Translations under genes and position numbers: made by a program
The notes under the pieces: generated by a model
Told to the model about the DNA's origin: nothing
The model's database searches: none
The model's input: only the letters and a program-made list of their open reading frames with translations
Shown here: positions 8,452 to 17,998 of the stretch, in pieces
Numbering within the stretch: position 1 is the stretch's first letter
Layout of the letters: each line of letters opens with the position of its first letter
NCBI GenBank assembly: GCA_016706405.1
Contig: JADJJT010000002.1
Coordinates: 744,001-808,000, forward strand
Direction of reading: 5' to 3'
DNA from: Sphingobacteriales bacterium
GTDB taxonomy: Bacteria; Bacteroidota; Bacteroidia; Chitinophagales; UBA2359
Length of the DNA: 64,000 nucleotides

Positions 8452-8997
8452 ATGAATAAATCAATTTTTATTTTAGTATTATCAATTTTCTGCTTGGCTT
8501 TAAGTTCGTGTTCGCGCAATTATGTGCCATTCACCGAAAAACTTTACACTGAAAATAGTTGGAGCGAAAGTGATTTGCAGCGAATTCAATTTTATTTGTC
8601 GGATGATATTGTTATCTATCGCCAGCTTAAAGAATCGAGTTCCGAAATTATTTCCGGAAAAATTAAAATGGAGCAAGGCCGTCAAATTGAAGAAATTACT
8701 ATCCAACGCGGTACGCCCGGCGTGTTGCTCTATACAAAGGGTAAAAATAGTTTTGCCATTAGTTTTGAAGAAGGGCAAGACAGTTGTTACCTCACTTTTG
8801 GCCCTAACCCTAACTATGGCAACCAATACCGGGTATTGGCCAACGATTGGACAAAAAAAGTTGGCACAGTGCATTATGCAGGCAAACAATACCAAACCCG
8901 ACCATTTAGCATTGACGCCTATTTAATGGTAGATATGAAAAAAATTAACAAACTTGATATTGACCGCCGCAAAGCTAAAGGCCGGAAAATTAATTAA
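8452..8997 (+). CDS. putative lipoprotein of unknown function
   Basis: This 181-aa protein has a lipoprotein signal (MNKSIFILVLSIFCLALSSC), with the lipobox cysteine at residue 20. The mature part is predicted mostly beta by eye (alternating polar and hydrophobic residues) and ends in a basic tail (DIDRRKAKGRKIN). No family is recognised. The terminator at 8221 lies between it and the VWA gene, so co-transcription is unlikely, though the genes share orientation. A perfect terminator follows at 9075. Confidence 0.75.
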   Translation: MNKSIFILVLSIFCLALSSCSRNYVPFTEKLYTENSWSESDLQRIQFYLSDDIVIYRQLKESSSEIISGKIKMEQGRQIEEITIQRGTPGVLLYTKGKNSFAISFEEGQDSCYLTFGPNPNYGNQYRVLANDWTKKVGTVHYAGKQYQTRPFSIDAYLMVDMKKINKLDIDRRKAKGRKIN

Positions 8998-9074
8998 GTA
9001 CTTAATAAATAGCAACCAGCGTTTTTTGTATTTAGCTTAGTCAGTAAATATTTTTTTTCTATATTGTGTTGTAT

Positions 9075-9108
9075 AACGGCTGCTCAGTTTTGAGCAGCCG
9101 TTTTTTTT
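9075..9108 (+). terminator. strong intrinsic terminator
   Basis: A perfect 12-bp stem, AACGGCTGCTCA (9075-9086) with TGAGCAGCCGTT (9091-9102), has loop GTTT and is followed by a T run. It ends the lipoprotein transcript. Confidence 0.95.
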
Positions 9109-9238
9109 ATTTTATCCGGCTTTGATTGCTTGATTGAAAACTATTTTTCAGCGTAGCTCAAATCCAAACTGCTATCATCCGGATGAATTGCCCAAGCTAA
9201 TTGAGTGCAAACAAAAGTAATCAAGCCTATCTTTTTCA

Positions 9239-10282
9239 TCACGTCAGCATAAAATCAGCATCTTTATCTAACTGGTGTTCCATAAGATAACGCAACCCTT
9301 CTGAAATAGGCATATTGTTAAAAATTATATTATACAAAGATTCGGTAATTGGTGCTTGAATATGATAGTTTTCAATAAGACCTCGCGCCAATTTTATAGT
9401 TTTTACACCTTCGGCCACTTCGCCAAGTTGGGCAATAATATCGGGCAAGGTTTTGCCTTGCGACAATTGGTAGCCAACCGTATAATTACGACTTAAACTA
9501 CTGCTACAGGTTGCCACTAAATCGCCTATACCTGCCAAACCCATAAAAGCGTGCGCTTCGGCGCCTAAGGCTTGCCCCAGTTTAACCATTTCGCCTAAGC
9601 CACGTGTTATTAACATGGCGCGCGTGTTTTCGCCAAAGCCAAGCCCGCTTAACATACCCGAGCCAATTGCCATAATATTTTTAAGCACACCCGCCAGTTC
9701 AATGCCGGTAATATCGTGGCTACCGTACACCTTAAAGCGTTCGCTTTTTAGTGCAGTTTTTCCTAATTCAATGACCTCGTCAAAACGACTTGCAATAACG
9801 GTGGCCGTAGGCTGTCCGGCTGCAATTTCGCGGGCAAGGTTAGGCCCCGACAAACAACCAACCCTAATTACTACACTTTGCTGGCAAATTAAATCGCTCA
9901 TGGTTTTAATATGTTCGCGGCTCAATTTCTGAATTTTTCCATCGTTTGATGAGGAGTAATTAAGATGTTGTATATTTAATCCTTTTGTGCCATGTATTAA
10001 AACATGGTCGGGGCGCAGCCATTTTGCCAACGAGTTAATCATGCCTTTAAACTCGTCAGAAGGTATAACAGGAAACAATAGTTGGCAGTTTTGGCAAAGC
10101 TGGGCGGCATCTAAAATTGGCTGAATATTAGGGTGCATTTTTTGCCCGCGGTGCTCGCCAGTATTTAGTATATTGTTTACTACCTCGGGCTTGCGCACTA
10201 ACAGCAATACTTTGCCGTTATGGGCAATTAAATTAGCAATGGCCGTACCAAAACTACCGCCTCCTATTACACCGTATGTCAT
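9239..10282 (-). CDS. gpsA: glycerol-3-phosphate dehydrogenase [NAD(P)+]
   Basis: This cytosolic enzyme interconverts dihydroxyacetone phosphate and sn-glycerol 3-phosphate and supplies the phospholipid backbone. The 347-aa length is close to the family norm. The N-terminal dinucleotide-binding loop GVIGGGSFGTAIA (residues 4-16) is clear, as are HGTKGL and GPNLAREIA. ELAGVLKNIMAIGSGM carries the active-site Lys, and MGLAGIGDLVATC is also present. It is downstream of, and probably co-transcribed with, the unknown gene that ends about 80 nt upstream. Confidence 0.97.
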   Translation of the reverse strand: MTYGVIGGGSFGTAIANLIAHNGKVLLLVRKPEVVNNILNTGEHRGQKMHPNIQPILDAAQLCQNCQLLFPVIPSDEFKGMINSLAKWLRPDHVLIHGTKGLNIQHLNYSSSNDGKIQKLSREHIKTMSDLICQQSVVIRVGCLSGPNLAREIAAGQPTATVIASRFDEVIELGKTALKSERFKVYGSHDITGIELAGVLKNIMAIGSGMLSGLGFGENTRAMLITRGLGEMVKLGQALGAEAHAFMGLAGIGDLVATCSSSLSRNYTVGYQLSQGKTLPDIIAQLGEVAEGVKTIKLARGLIENYHIQAPITESLYNIIFNNMPISEGLRYLMEHQLDKDADFMLT

Positions 10283-10362
10283 GTGTTGGTTGTAATTATA
10301 AATTTATGTATTTTTATAATGATGGTGTTGCTTAATAAGTTTTTTACAAGTAAACGTGCGTT

Positions 10363-10833
10363 CTAAACCCCAAAAATTTGTTTTAAACAAGCCCAAAGCT
10401 GTTGTTTTTTAATTTTGTTGGCCATCAAATCGTCAAGACTGCAAGATTGCAAATAAAATATACTATTTATTTTTATGGGAGAAAATTCAGTGAGGTTAAA
10501 ATTTACACCAAATTGATGCGCCGGTACACCAAAACCAATAACGGCTTTAACACTGTTTTTCCGGATTAAATTTGCCAAACCAAAACCGTAATTATTAAGC
10601 ACAAACGGGTGAATATTTAGTAATAAAGCCTTCTCGACAGGTATTTTAACCGCCTCTACTATGCGAGTTAATTGCAAGTAGTTTTCCGAAGGCAAATTGG
10701 CATTAAAATCCTCCGGATATTGGTACAGCACAATTACTTCGTAAGTCGAATTTTGACTAATATCATCCTTAAAATTAGGCAAAACATAAACACCATCCGG
10801 ATATAAACTTGCGATATTGTTTTTAATTACCAT
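10363..10833 (-). CDS. hypothetical cytosolic protein
   Basis: This 156-aa protein has no signal peptide or membrane span. It shows alternating beta and alpha stretches (YEVIVLYQYPEDF, KALLLNIHPFVLN, VKAVIGFGVPAHQ) suggesting a small alpha/beta fold. The tail KIKKQQLWACLKQIFGV is amphipathic. I do not recognise a family. It precedes gpsA on the same strand with an 80-nt gap, and its ATG faces the divergent ilvE promoter region. Confidence 0.6.
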   Translation of the reverse strand: MVIKNNIASLYPDGVYVLPNFKDDISQNSTYEVIVLYQYPEDFNANLPSENYLQLTRIVEAVKIPVEKALLLNIHPFVLNNYGFGLANLIRKNSVKAVIGFGVPAHQFGVNFNLTEFSPIKINSIFYLQSCSLDDLMANKIKKQQLWACLKQIFGV

Positions 10834-11243
10834 GTCAAAATTTGTTCAAATAAATAAAAAAACAGTACAGAACTTAAATTTTTTTAAAAAAGAAGCGACT
10901 TCTGATAAATAGACGTTAACTTTGAACTTTAAATATTATTGTTTGTTTACATTATAGCAGTTAAAGTATTTTAGCGATCTTCGTCTTATAAAAATAGTTG
11001 AAAAAATTAAACTACACAACACCTATAACAAGAGCAAAAATAAGGCAAATTATGCTGCGAGTAACTTTTTTCTGATAAATTACACCACTAATTGCCATAT
11101 ACTAATTGTAGTAGTTAAATATTATCCGGATAAATAGTTTCTTGCCTTTTAAGATTGTATCTTTGCAACACACTTGAAAAAAAGAAATACGCCTTACTTT
11201 TTCGCATAACATTAATTTTTACCTAAAAACAAAACTAATCATT
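10834..11243 (+). promoter_or_regulatory. 410-nt divergent spacer with two -7 boxes towards ilvE
   Basis: No gene is visible here. Two exact TAnnTTTG boxes point to ilvE: TAACTTTG at 10917-10924 and TATCTTTG at 11158-11165, the latter about 78 nt before the ATG. Neither has a convincing -33 TTG at the usual 19-21 nt. A TCCGGA lies at about 11124-11130. Confidence 0.55.
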
Positions 11244-12320
11244 ATGAGTACCGATGTCATAACCGCCATCAAAACTACCCGAACTACTAAATCGAGGTTA
11301 GCAGAGACTGATTTTAATAATATTCCGTTTGGCAAAGTAATGTCAGACCATATGCTAATGATGGACTTTGATGGCGAACAGTGGCAAACCCCCGAAATAC
11401 TACCGTTTGGGCCTATACCAATGAGCCCGGCCAGTTCGTGTTTACATTACGGACAGGCAATTTTTGAAGGCATGAAAGCGCACCGAAGCACGGTAAACGA
11501 AAATGACATTTTTTTGTTTAGACCACAAGACAACGCAGAACGTCTTAATAAATCGGCGGTGCGTATGGGTATGCCTCAAATTGACGTGCCGTATTTTATT
11601 AAATTACTCGCTGAATTGGTGCGCCTTGACCACAAATGGGTGCCAAGCTCGCCCGATTCATCGTTGTATATACGGCCTTTTATGATTTCGACTGACCCGT
11701 TTATTGGTGTACGACCTTCAAAAACACATCGTTTATTTATATTAACTTCGCCTTCGGGGCCTTATTATAACGAGCCGGTGCGCGTAAAAGCAGCCGAAAA
11801 ATACGTCCGGGCCTTTCCGGGTGGAACGGGCGATGTTAAAGCCGCCGGAAACTACGGCGCAACCATGTACCCCTCTATGTTAGCAAAATCTGAAGGTTAC
11901 CACCAAGTTTTATGGATGGATGCCCAAGAATTTAAATACGTTGAAGAAATTGGCACCATGAACGTATTTTTTGTAATTGACGATGTAGTAGTTACCCCCA
12001 AACTAACCGGAACTTTGCTTCCGGGCGTTACCCGCGACAGCGTAATTCAAATATTTAGAGATATGGGCAAAACAGTAGAAGAACGCCTTGTTAGCATTGA
12101 CGAGTTAATAGATGCAAACAACAAAGGTCTATTACAAGATGCGTTTGGTTCGGGAACCGCCGCAACAATTGCCCCCATTGCTGAAATTGGTTATAAAGAC
12201 ACCCACCATACTTTATTGCCCGTGGCAAAACGCATCTACTCAAAATTATTGACAGAAAAAATAGAAGCCGCCAAACGCGGTGCCTTGCCCCAATATCATA
12301 AATGGTTGGTAAAGGTTTAA
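11244..12320 (+). CDS. ilvE: branched-chain amino acid aminotransferase
   Basis: This PLP enzyme transfers the amino group between glutamate and the 2-oxo acids of Val, Leu and Ile. The 358-aa length and motifs fit class IV aminotransferases of the BCAT II group: LHYGQAIFEGMKA near 67-79, RPFMISTDP near 144, and VKAAGNYG with the PLP-binding Lys near 199. EEIGTMNVFFV and the phosphate-binding LLPGVTRDS are also present. It stands alone, with its own promoters upstream and small hairpins after the stop (GCCCG/CGGGC near 12336-12353). Confidence 0.95.
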   Translation: MSTDVITAIKTTRTTKSRLAETDFNNIPFGKVMSDHMLMMDFDGEQWQTPEILPFGPIPMSPASSCLHYGQAIFEGMKAHRSTVNENDIFLFRPQDNAERLNKSAVRMGMPQIDVPYFIKLLAELVRLDHKWVPSSPDSSLYIRPFMISTDPFIGVRPSKTHRLFILTSPSGPYYNEPVRVKAAEKYVRAFPGGTGDVKAAGNYGATMYPSMLAKSEGYHQVLWMDAQEFKYVEEIGTMNVFFVIDDVVVTPKLTGTLLPGVTRDSVIQIFRDMGKTVEERLVSIDELIDANNKGLLQDAFGSGTAATIAPIAEIGYKDTHHTLLPVAKRIYSKLLTEKIEAAKRGALPQYHKWLVKV

Positions 12321-12396
12321 AAATAAAAAAGTTTTGCCCGAAATACCATTAGGCGGGCAGTTTAACCACCCTTGCAACCTGCAGGCAATATAGCAG

Positions 12397-12440
12397 TGCT
12401 TTACTTGAATTTTCATTTTGTTTGAAGTTCAAGTAAAGCA
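12397..12440. repeat. inverted repeat in the ilvE-mfd spacer
   Basis: The arms TGCTTTACTTGAA (12397-12409) and TTCAAGTAAAGCA (12428-12440) form a perfect 13-bp stem with an 18-nt loop and no following T run. It could be a weak terminator or an operator-like element. The rest of the 332-nt spacer holds the mfd promoter and nothing else I can identify. Confidence 0.7.
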
Positions 12441-12598
12441 TTGTTGCGTTTGATACCTACGCCCCAGCCCTTGCTAATTGTAATATAAAAACAACTCGTG
12501 AAGCACGCAGTTATCTGTTAAAATTTTCCAGAAGTTTACTGCTATAAAAACACGAATCGCCTTGTTTAAATTTTTTACAGCGGTATTATAACAAGCGT

Positions 12599-12630
12599 TT
12601 TGTAGTTCACATTATCAAATTGTAACTTTG
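12599..12630 (+). promoter_or_regulatory. mfd promoter
   Basis: TTTG (12599-12602), a 20-nt spacer and TAACTTTG (12623-12630) form the best match to the Bacteroidota consensus in this window. Transcription should start near 12637, leaving a short leader before ATG 12653. Confidence 0.8.
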
Positions 12631-12652
12631 TGGCTGTTTTACCTAACAAACG

Positions 12653-15600
12653 ATGGATTTACAAGCCCTGCTCACCCTATACCGCCGCGATGCCCGCACT
12701 ATGCAAATTGCCCAAATTGCTACGAGTGTTGAGGCCAATACCCGCATTTATTTAAACGGATTAGTAGGTTCGCAAAGTGCGTTAGTGGCCGTGGCCACCT
12801 GGCTTGAAGCACGGCAAACGCATTTATTTGTTTTAGAAAATAAAGAAACAGCGGCTTATTTTCAAAACGACCTCACGCAGTTATTAGAGCAACATAAAGA
12901 TGCCCTTTTTTTTCCGGATTCCTTTAAAAAACCCGGATTTTTTGAAGAAGTCAACAGAAGTAATGTTTTGCTGCGAACCGAAACCATAAGCCGCTTGGTA
13001 CATAGCTATACAACAGGCGAGTTAATAGTTACCTACCCCGAAGCTTTGTTTGAAAAAGTAGTAAATACAAAAGCATTAGACCAAAACACCCTTCATATTG
13101 AGGTTAATTTAACCTTAGATACCGGTTTTATGACCGAATTTTTATCCGGATATGGTTTTGAATATCAAGATTTTGTGGCCGAACCAGGGCAGTTCTCTAT
13201 TCGCGGGGGTATTATTGACGTTTTTTCTTACGGCAACGACCTGCCTTACCGGATTGAGTTGTTCGGCAACGAGGTCGAAAGTATCCGGGTATTTGACCCA
13301 CTTACCCAGCTATCTGTTAAAAAAATTGCCAAAGTAACAATCATTCCTAATATTCAAACGCAATTTAATACCTCCGATAAAGTTTCTTTGTTTCAAATAC
13401 TACCTCCAAATACCATTGTATGGATAAAAAGTATTGAAAGCTTACTACATACAGCCGACAGCTGCCAGCAACGCCTGCCGCAAACCCTCGAAAAACTTCC
13501 TCCTAAAACCTCGCAGTATGCCGACGAACACCACCCATTATACCAACCTGAGCCATTAGAGGCGTTTAACAAACCAAACGATTTGCTGAGTCATATAATG
13601 GATTTTTCTATCATTGAGTTTGGCACGCAACCCTATTTTACTAATACTAAAAATAACGTTAGCAATACTACCAGCACCATTATTGATTATCCGGCAACAC
13701 CACAGCCCTCCTTCAATAAAAACTTTGAGTTGCTTATTGCAAATCTCAAAGCAAATCATAAAAAGAATATCGTAAATGTATTATTTGCCGGCACCCCAAG
13801 GCAAGTAAATCGATTTAACGCTATTTTTGACGACCTAAAAACAAAAGTGCCCTATTATCCTTTAGTACAAGCCCTTACCGAAGGTTTTACCGACCAATTG
13901 CTGGGTGTAGCTTGTTATACCGACCATCAAATATTTAACCGTTATTATAAATACCAAATTAAACAAGGATACTCAAAAGACAAGGCCATGAGTGTCCGGA
14001 TGCTGCGCGACTTGCAACCCCGCGACTATGTTACCCATATTGACCACGGTATCGGCATTTATGCGGGCTTGGTTAAACTCGAAATTAATGGGCAAACACA
14101 AGAAGTTATTAAAATATTTTATAAAGACAACGATGTATTGTATGTAAATATTAACTCGCTGCATAAAGTATCAAAATACATAGGTAAAGAGGGGCAACAA
14201 CCTAAAATTAATAGAATTGGCTCTGATGCTTGGGCAACCCTTAAGCGCAAAGCAAAAACGCAAATTAAAGATATTGCCGCCGACCTTATTAAATTATATG
14301 CCGCTCGAAAAGCAACCAAGGGATTTGCTTTTAACCCCGATACTTATTTGCAAACCGAGTTAGAGGCATCATTTATTTACGAAGATACGCCCGACCAAAT
14401 AAAAGCTACCGCCGAAGTAAAAGCCGATATGGAAAACCAAGTACCTATGGACAGATTAGTTTGTGGCGATGTAGGCTTTGGTAAAACTGAAATTGCCATC
14501 CGTGCGGCTGCAAAAGCCATTGCCGATAGTAAACAAGTGGCCGTATTAGCACCAACTACCATATTAACCTCGCAACATTACCAAACTTTTGCCGACCGTT
14601 TAAAAGATTTTCCCTGTAAAGTAGGCCTGCTAAATCGGTTTAGAACAGCCAAAGAGCGTACCGAAACCCTAAAACAAACCGCCGAAGGCAAAATTGATAT
14701 TTTAATAGGTACCCATGCGCTGCTAAGTGAAACGGTTAAATTTAAAGACCTCGGCTTGCTTATTATTGACGAAGAACAAAAGTTTGGTGTGGCTGCCAAA
14801 GAAAAACTGCGGAACCGGAAAGTAAATGTTGACACCCTTACCCTTACAGCAACTCCAATACCGCGTACCCTTCAGTTTTCGTTAATGGCAGCACGCGACC
14901 TAACTGTTATTGCCACCCCACCCCCAAACAGGCAGCCAGTACAAACCGAACTTACTAATTTTGATGATGACAGAATACGCGATGCCATAAATTACGAGGT
15001 AGGTCGCGCCGGACAAGTTTTTTTTGTACATAACCGCGTCAAAGATTTGCCCTCGTTGGCCGAAACTATTAAACGGCTATGCCCCGATATTGATGTAGGA
15101 ATAGCACACGGCCAAATGGAAGGTAAAGACCTTGAAAACCACATGATGAAATTTATTAAAGGCGGGTACGATGTGTTGGTTTCTACCAATATTGTTGAAG
15201 CCGGATTAGACGTGCCCAATGCCAATACCATATTTATTAGCAATGCACACCAATTTGGCCTCAGCGACTTACACCAACTGCGCGGGCGCGTGGGGCGCAG
15301 CAACCGAAAAGCATTTTGTTATTTGATGACACCAGGGTTTTATGGCTTGCCCGATGATGCTCGCCGCCGTCTTAAAGCTATTGAACAGTTTAGTGAATTG
15401 GGCAGCGGTTTCGATATTGCCATGCGCGACCTCGATATACGTGGAGCAGGTAATTTGCTGGGTGCCGAGCAAAGCGGATTTATTGCCGATATTGGCTTTG
15501 ACATGTATCAAAAAATATTAGCCGAAGCAATTTCCGAACTTAAAGAAACCGATTTTATAGACCTCTTTCAAAAGGAAACGATTGCCAAACGCGATTTTGT

Positions 15601-16081
15601 ACGCGATTGCCAAATTGATACCGATATAGAAATGTTAATTCCGGATGAATATATTAGTAATATTAACGAACGACTATTGCTTTATACCGAGCTCGACAAT
15701 ATCAAAGATGAAAACTCGCTGCAAAAATTTGCCGACTCGCTGCGCGACCGTTTTGGCCCCATTGCAAAGCCTGTTGTTGAGTTGTTTGAAGGGGTACGCC
15801 TAAGATGGCTGGCAAAAAAATTAGGATTCGAACGTATTTCATTAAAATTGCACAAATTAAGATGCTATTTTGTAGAAAATCAACAGTCGGCCTACTACGC
15901 ATCGGAGGTTTTTGGCGGTTTACTAAACTATGCACAGCAAAGCGCCGGAAAAGTTCATTTTAAAGAAACCAATAAACATTTTATGGTGGTAATTGACGAG
16001 GTGCGAACCATGAAACAAGCACATGAGTTTTTGCAAGACATGGATAAATTTGTGCTCCAAAATACCAATACTGAAATATAA
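12653..16081 (+). CDS. mfd: transcription-repair coupling factor Mfd
   Basis: This 1142-aa ATP-dependent translocase removes RNA polymerase stalled at DNA lesions and recruits UvrA. The N-terminal UvrB-like part includes FSIRGGIIDVFSYG and PYRIELFGNEVESIRVFDP. An RNA polymerase interaction module (RDYVTHIDHGIGIYAGL) follows. The superfamily 2 motor has Walker A CGDVGFGKTE near residue 603, the DEEQ box near 703, TATPIPRTLQ, and motif VI QLRGRVGRSNRKAFCY. A C-terminal TRCF domain (ELGSGFDIAMRDLDIRGAGNLLG onward) completes the family order. No missing motif is noticed. A truncated CYTH gene follows after 35 nt. Confidence 0.97.
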   Translation: MDLQALLTLYRRDARTMQIAQIATSVEANTRIYLNGLVGSQSALVAVATWLEARQTHLFVLENKETAAYFQNDLTQLLEQHKDALFFPDSFKKPGFFEEVNRSNVLLRTETISRLVHSYTTGELIVTYPEALFEKVVNTKALDQNTLHIEVNLTLDTGFMTEFLSGYGFEYQDFVAEPGQFSIRGGIIDVFSYGNDLPYRIELFGNEVESIRVFDPLTQLSVKKIAKVTIIPNIQTQFNTSDKVSLFQILPPNTIVWIKSIESLLHTADSCQQRLPQTLEKLPPKTSQYADEHHPLYQPEPLEAFNKPNDLLSHIMDFSIIEFGTQPYFTNTKNNVSNTTSTIIDYPATPQPSFNKNFELLIANLKANHKKNIVNVLFAGTPRQVNRFNAIFDDLKTKVPYYPLVQALTEGFTDQLLGVACYTDHQIFNRYYKYQIKQGYSKDKAMSVRMLRDLQPRDYVTHIDHGIGIYAGLVKLEINGQTQEVIKIFYKDNDVLYVNINSLHKVSKYIGKEGQQPKINRIGSDAWATLKRKAKTQIKDIAADLIKLYAARKATKGFAFNPDTYLQTELEASFIYEDTPDQIKATAEVKADMENQVPMDRLVCGDVGFGKTEIAIRAAAKAIADSKQVAVLAPTTILTSQHYQTFADRLKDFPCKVGLLNRFRTAKERTETLKQTAEGKIDILIGTHALLSETVKFKDLGLLIIDEEQKFGVAAKEKLRNRKVNVDTLTLTATPIPRTLQFSLMAARDLTVIATPPPNRQPVQTELTNFDDDRIRDAINYEVGRAGQVFFVHNRVKDLPSLAETIKRLCPDIDVGIAHGQMEGKDLENHMMKFIKGGYDVLVSTNIVEAGLDVPNANTIFISNAHQFGLSDLHQLRGRVGRSNRKAFCYLMTPGFYGLPDDARRRLKAIEQFSELGSGFDIAMRDLDIRGAGNLLGAEQSGFIADIGFDMYQKILAEAISELKETDFIDLFQKETIAKRDFVRDCQIDTDIEMLIPDEYISNINERLLLYTELDNIKDENSLQKFADSLRDRFGPIAKPVVELFEGVRLRWLAKKLGFERISLKLHKLRCYFVENQQSAYYASEVFGGLLNYAQQSAGKVHFKETNKHFMVVIDEVRTMKQAHEFLQDMDKFVLQNTNTEI

Positions 16082-16116
16082 TAAGCCAACTAAAACAAAA
16101 TGCAAATATATAATTT

Positions 16117-16371
16117 ATGCCTTACGAAATTGAACGCAAATTTTTGGTTACCAATAATAGCTGGCAAAGTTTGGCAACCGATTTTGATTTTTTAGAGCAA
16201 GGTTATTTGTTTGTAAACGCTCAAAAAACTTTGCGGGTGCGAATTATTAACCACAAAAAAGCATTTTTGGGCTTTAAAGCTGCCATTGATGCTGGGTTAA
16301 TTTGTTTAGGTAGTATGGAAGCAACGATAATAAAAATCCGGAACACTTTTATTGAGATTAACCCATTTTAA
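16117..16371 (+). pseudogene. truncated CYTH-domain protein
   Basis: The 84 codons start with YEIERKFLV, the ExExK signature of the CYTH (adenylate cyclase/thiamine triphosphatase) fold, followed by QGYLF.....LRVRI...KAFLGFKA. CYTH proteins of this short type are usually about 150 residues. Here homology stops near residue 63, and the last codons run into a 16-bp inverted repeat. More than half the barrel is missing, so the gene is probably inactive, although the stub is an intact frame. It follows mfd by 35 nt. Confidence 0.7.
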
Positions 16372-16385
16372 GTGTTCCGGATTTT
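16333..16385. repeat. 16-bp perfect inverted repeat with TCCGGA core
   Basis: The arms AAAATCCGGAACACTT (16333-16348) and AAGTGTTCCGGATTTT (16370-16385) enclose a 21-nt loop. The element overlaps the 3' end of the CYTH stub and contains its stop codon. It could act as a terminator (the right arm ends in TTTT) or be an inserted repeat element. Confidence 0.85.
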
Positions 16386-16508
16386 AATGCCGTTCAATCT
16401 ATTTATCCAGATTAAGCTAACGGCTAACAAAACTTACTATGTTTCAGTAGAGTTAATATGTTGCAGTCAATTTTCCGGATATAAAAGATGTACTTGGTCT
16501 ATAATTTT

Positions 16509-17555
16509 TTAGAAACGAGGACAGTATAGTTTCATTTTCTTTTGACATTCGGGCAAACGTCCAACATAATTTAATGCTAACTCAAAACCACCCTGACTTG
16601 ATGATGCTACTTTAAGGTCAGAAACGTTAATATCGTAGGATAGGCCAAGACGGAAATTTTGGTAGTCAGCACCTACAACTAAGATAACGGCATCCTGAAC
16701 GCGGTACCAGCCGCCCAAATATACACCTGCGCCAGGTCCCGAGTAGCGGTCGCCGCCAAAATGGTAGCCCAAGGCAGCGCCGGCGTTAATTTCTTGGCTT
16801 CCGGTTTGTTGCATAAATAATATGCTGGGCGAAATGCTAAACTGTTCGTTTAAAAAGAACGAGCCGCCACCATGCACAACCAAGCGTGGGTCAAGTTTAT
16901 TAACAGGTACAGTACCGTTATTATCTAAAAATTGTTCGGTAGGTTTTGTAAAGTGGTTATAGGCACCGCCTAGGTAAAAATTAACCTGGTCGTTAACAGC
17001 AGCAGTAAACAAGCCACCACCTCTAAAGTCTAAATAGCTAAAACTGGTGTTTGCTATAGGCTCGCCATTAGGCAAAGTAGGGTCGGCTTGAAATTCGTCG
17101 TTAATTTGGTTGCCAAAAATCAATTTGTTAAAGTCAACGCTTTTTTGTGTAAAACCAGCTTGCCCACCTAAAGCTAAAACGTAGCGTTTTTCGGGGTCAA
17201 AACCTTTGTGGTAAGCTACCGAGAAAAGGCCAGTTAGTTCGTTAAGGTTGCCATCACCAGCGCGGTCGTTATAAAAGGCCAAACCCAAACCCACGTGGTC
17301 AATACCTAATTGGCATTGCAATACAGATATGTCAAACGAACCAGCAATAGTAGAGTAAGGTGCAGGAATAGATGACCATTGGTTGCGGTAGTTCACAGCA
17401 GCCCGGTAACCACCTGCTATATTGCCCGTCATGGCCGGATTTAAGGTTAGTGGCGAAGCGTAAAATTGCGAAAAGTGAATGTCTTGCGCATGACTAAGTT
17501 CCATAGCCAGCAATAGTATAGCAACAGCAGCTAAACGTGTAAAAATGGTGCGCAT
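16509..17555 (-). CDS. PorP/SprF-family type IX secretion outer-membrane protein
   Basis: This 348-aa protein has a signal peptide (cleavage after LSHA near residue 23). The family start HFSQFYASPLTLNPAMTGNIAG...YRNQWSSI then opens a beta barrel with many aromatic-Gly strands. PorP/SprF proteins sit in the outer membrane and attach or assist export of type IX cargo such as SprB-like adhesins. No partner adhesin is adjacent; the SprB-repeat operon is at the left end of the window. A well-matched promoter lies at 17651-17680 on the same strand. The spacer to the next gene (17556-17998) also carries a TAACTTTG box at 17788-17795 facing the thioesterase gene. Confidence 0.92.
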   Translation of the reverse strand: MRTIFTRLAAVAILLLAMELSHAQDIHFSQFYASPLTLNPAMTGNIAGGYRAAVNYRNQWSSIPAPYSTIAGSFDISVLQCQLGIDHVGLGLAFYNDRAGDGNLNELTGLFSVAYHKGFDPEKRYVLALGGQAGFTQKSVDFNKLIFGNQINDEFQADPTLPNGEPIANTSFSYLDFRGGGLFTAAVNDQVNFYLGGAYNHFTKPTEQFLDNNGTVPVNKLDPRLVVHGGGSFFLNEQFSISPSILFMQQTGSQEINAGAALGYHFGGDRYSGPGAGVYLGGWYRVQDAVILVVGADYQNFRLGLSYDINVSDLKVASSSQGGFELALNYVGRLPECQKKMKLYCPRF

Positions 17556-17650
17556 AAGTTGTATTAATTTAAAATAATTATTTGTTTATTATTGACTTGA
17601 AAATTGTTTTAATTTATTACCATATAATTTGTAAATACATTTTGGAAAGG

Positions 17651-17680
17651 CAAAAATAGTAAATTTTATTATTGTGGCAA
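17651..17680 (-). promoter_or_regulatory. promoter of the PorP/SprF gene
   Basis: On the minus strand TTG (17680-17678), a 19-nt spacer and TATTTTTG (17658-17651) match the Bacteroidota consensus, about 95 nt ahead of the start codon. Confidence 0.7.
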
Positions 17681-17998
17681 TCTAATATTGATTTTATTAA
17701 CGAAGATATTGCAATTTTAGTGTGTTTACAAGGTAGGACGGTTTAACTTTTTTTAAGAAACGCTATAAACAGCTTTTATAGTTGCCTTAACTTTGAGAAA
17801 AAAAACAAAATATTGCAAATTTGGCAGCAAGGTAGCATTAATATTACAGTTGTATTAAGTTTTAGAACCTTTTTTTTGTTTTTCTATGCTAAAGTACACT
17901 TAAAACGAATACTAACTTATATTCGCGCTTGCTTTTTATACAAAATAGCATTTTGACGACCAAATTTTGATTTTATTAATAAATTACAGCTATATTTT

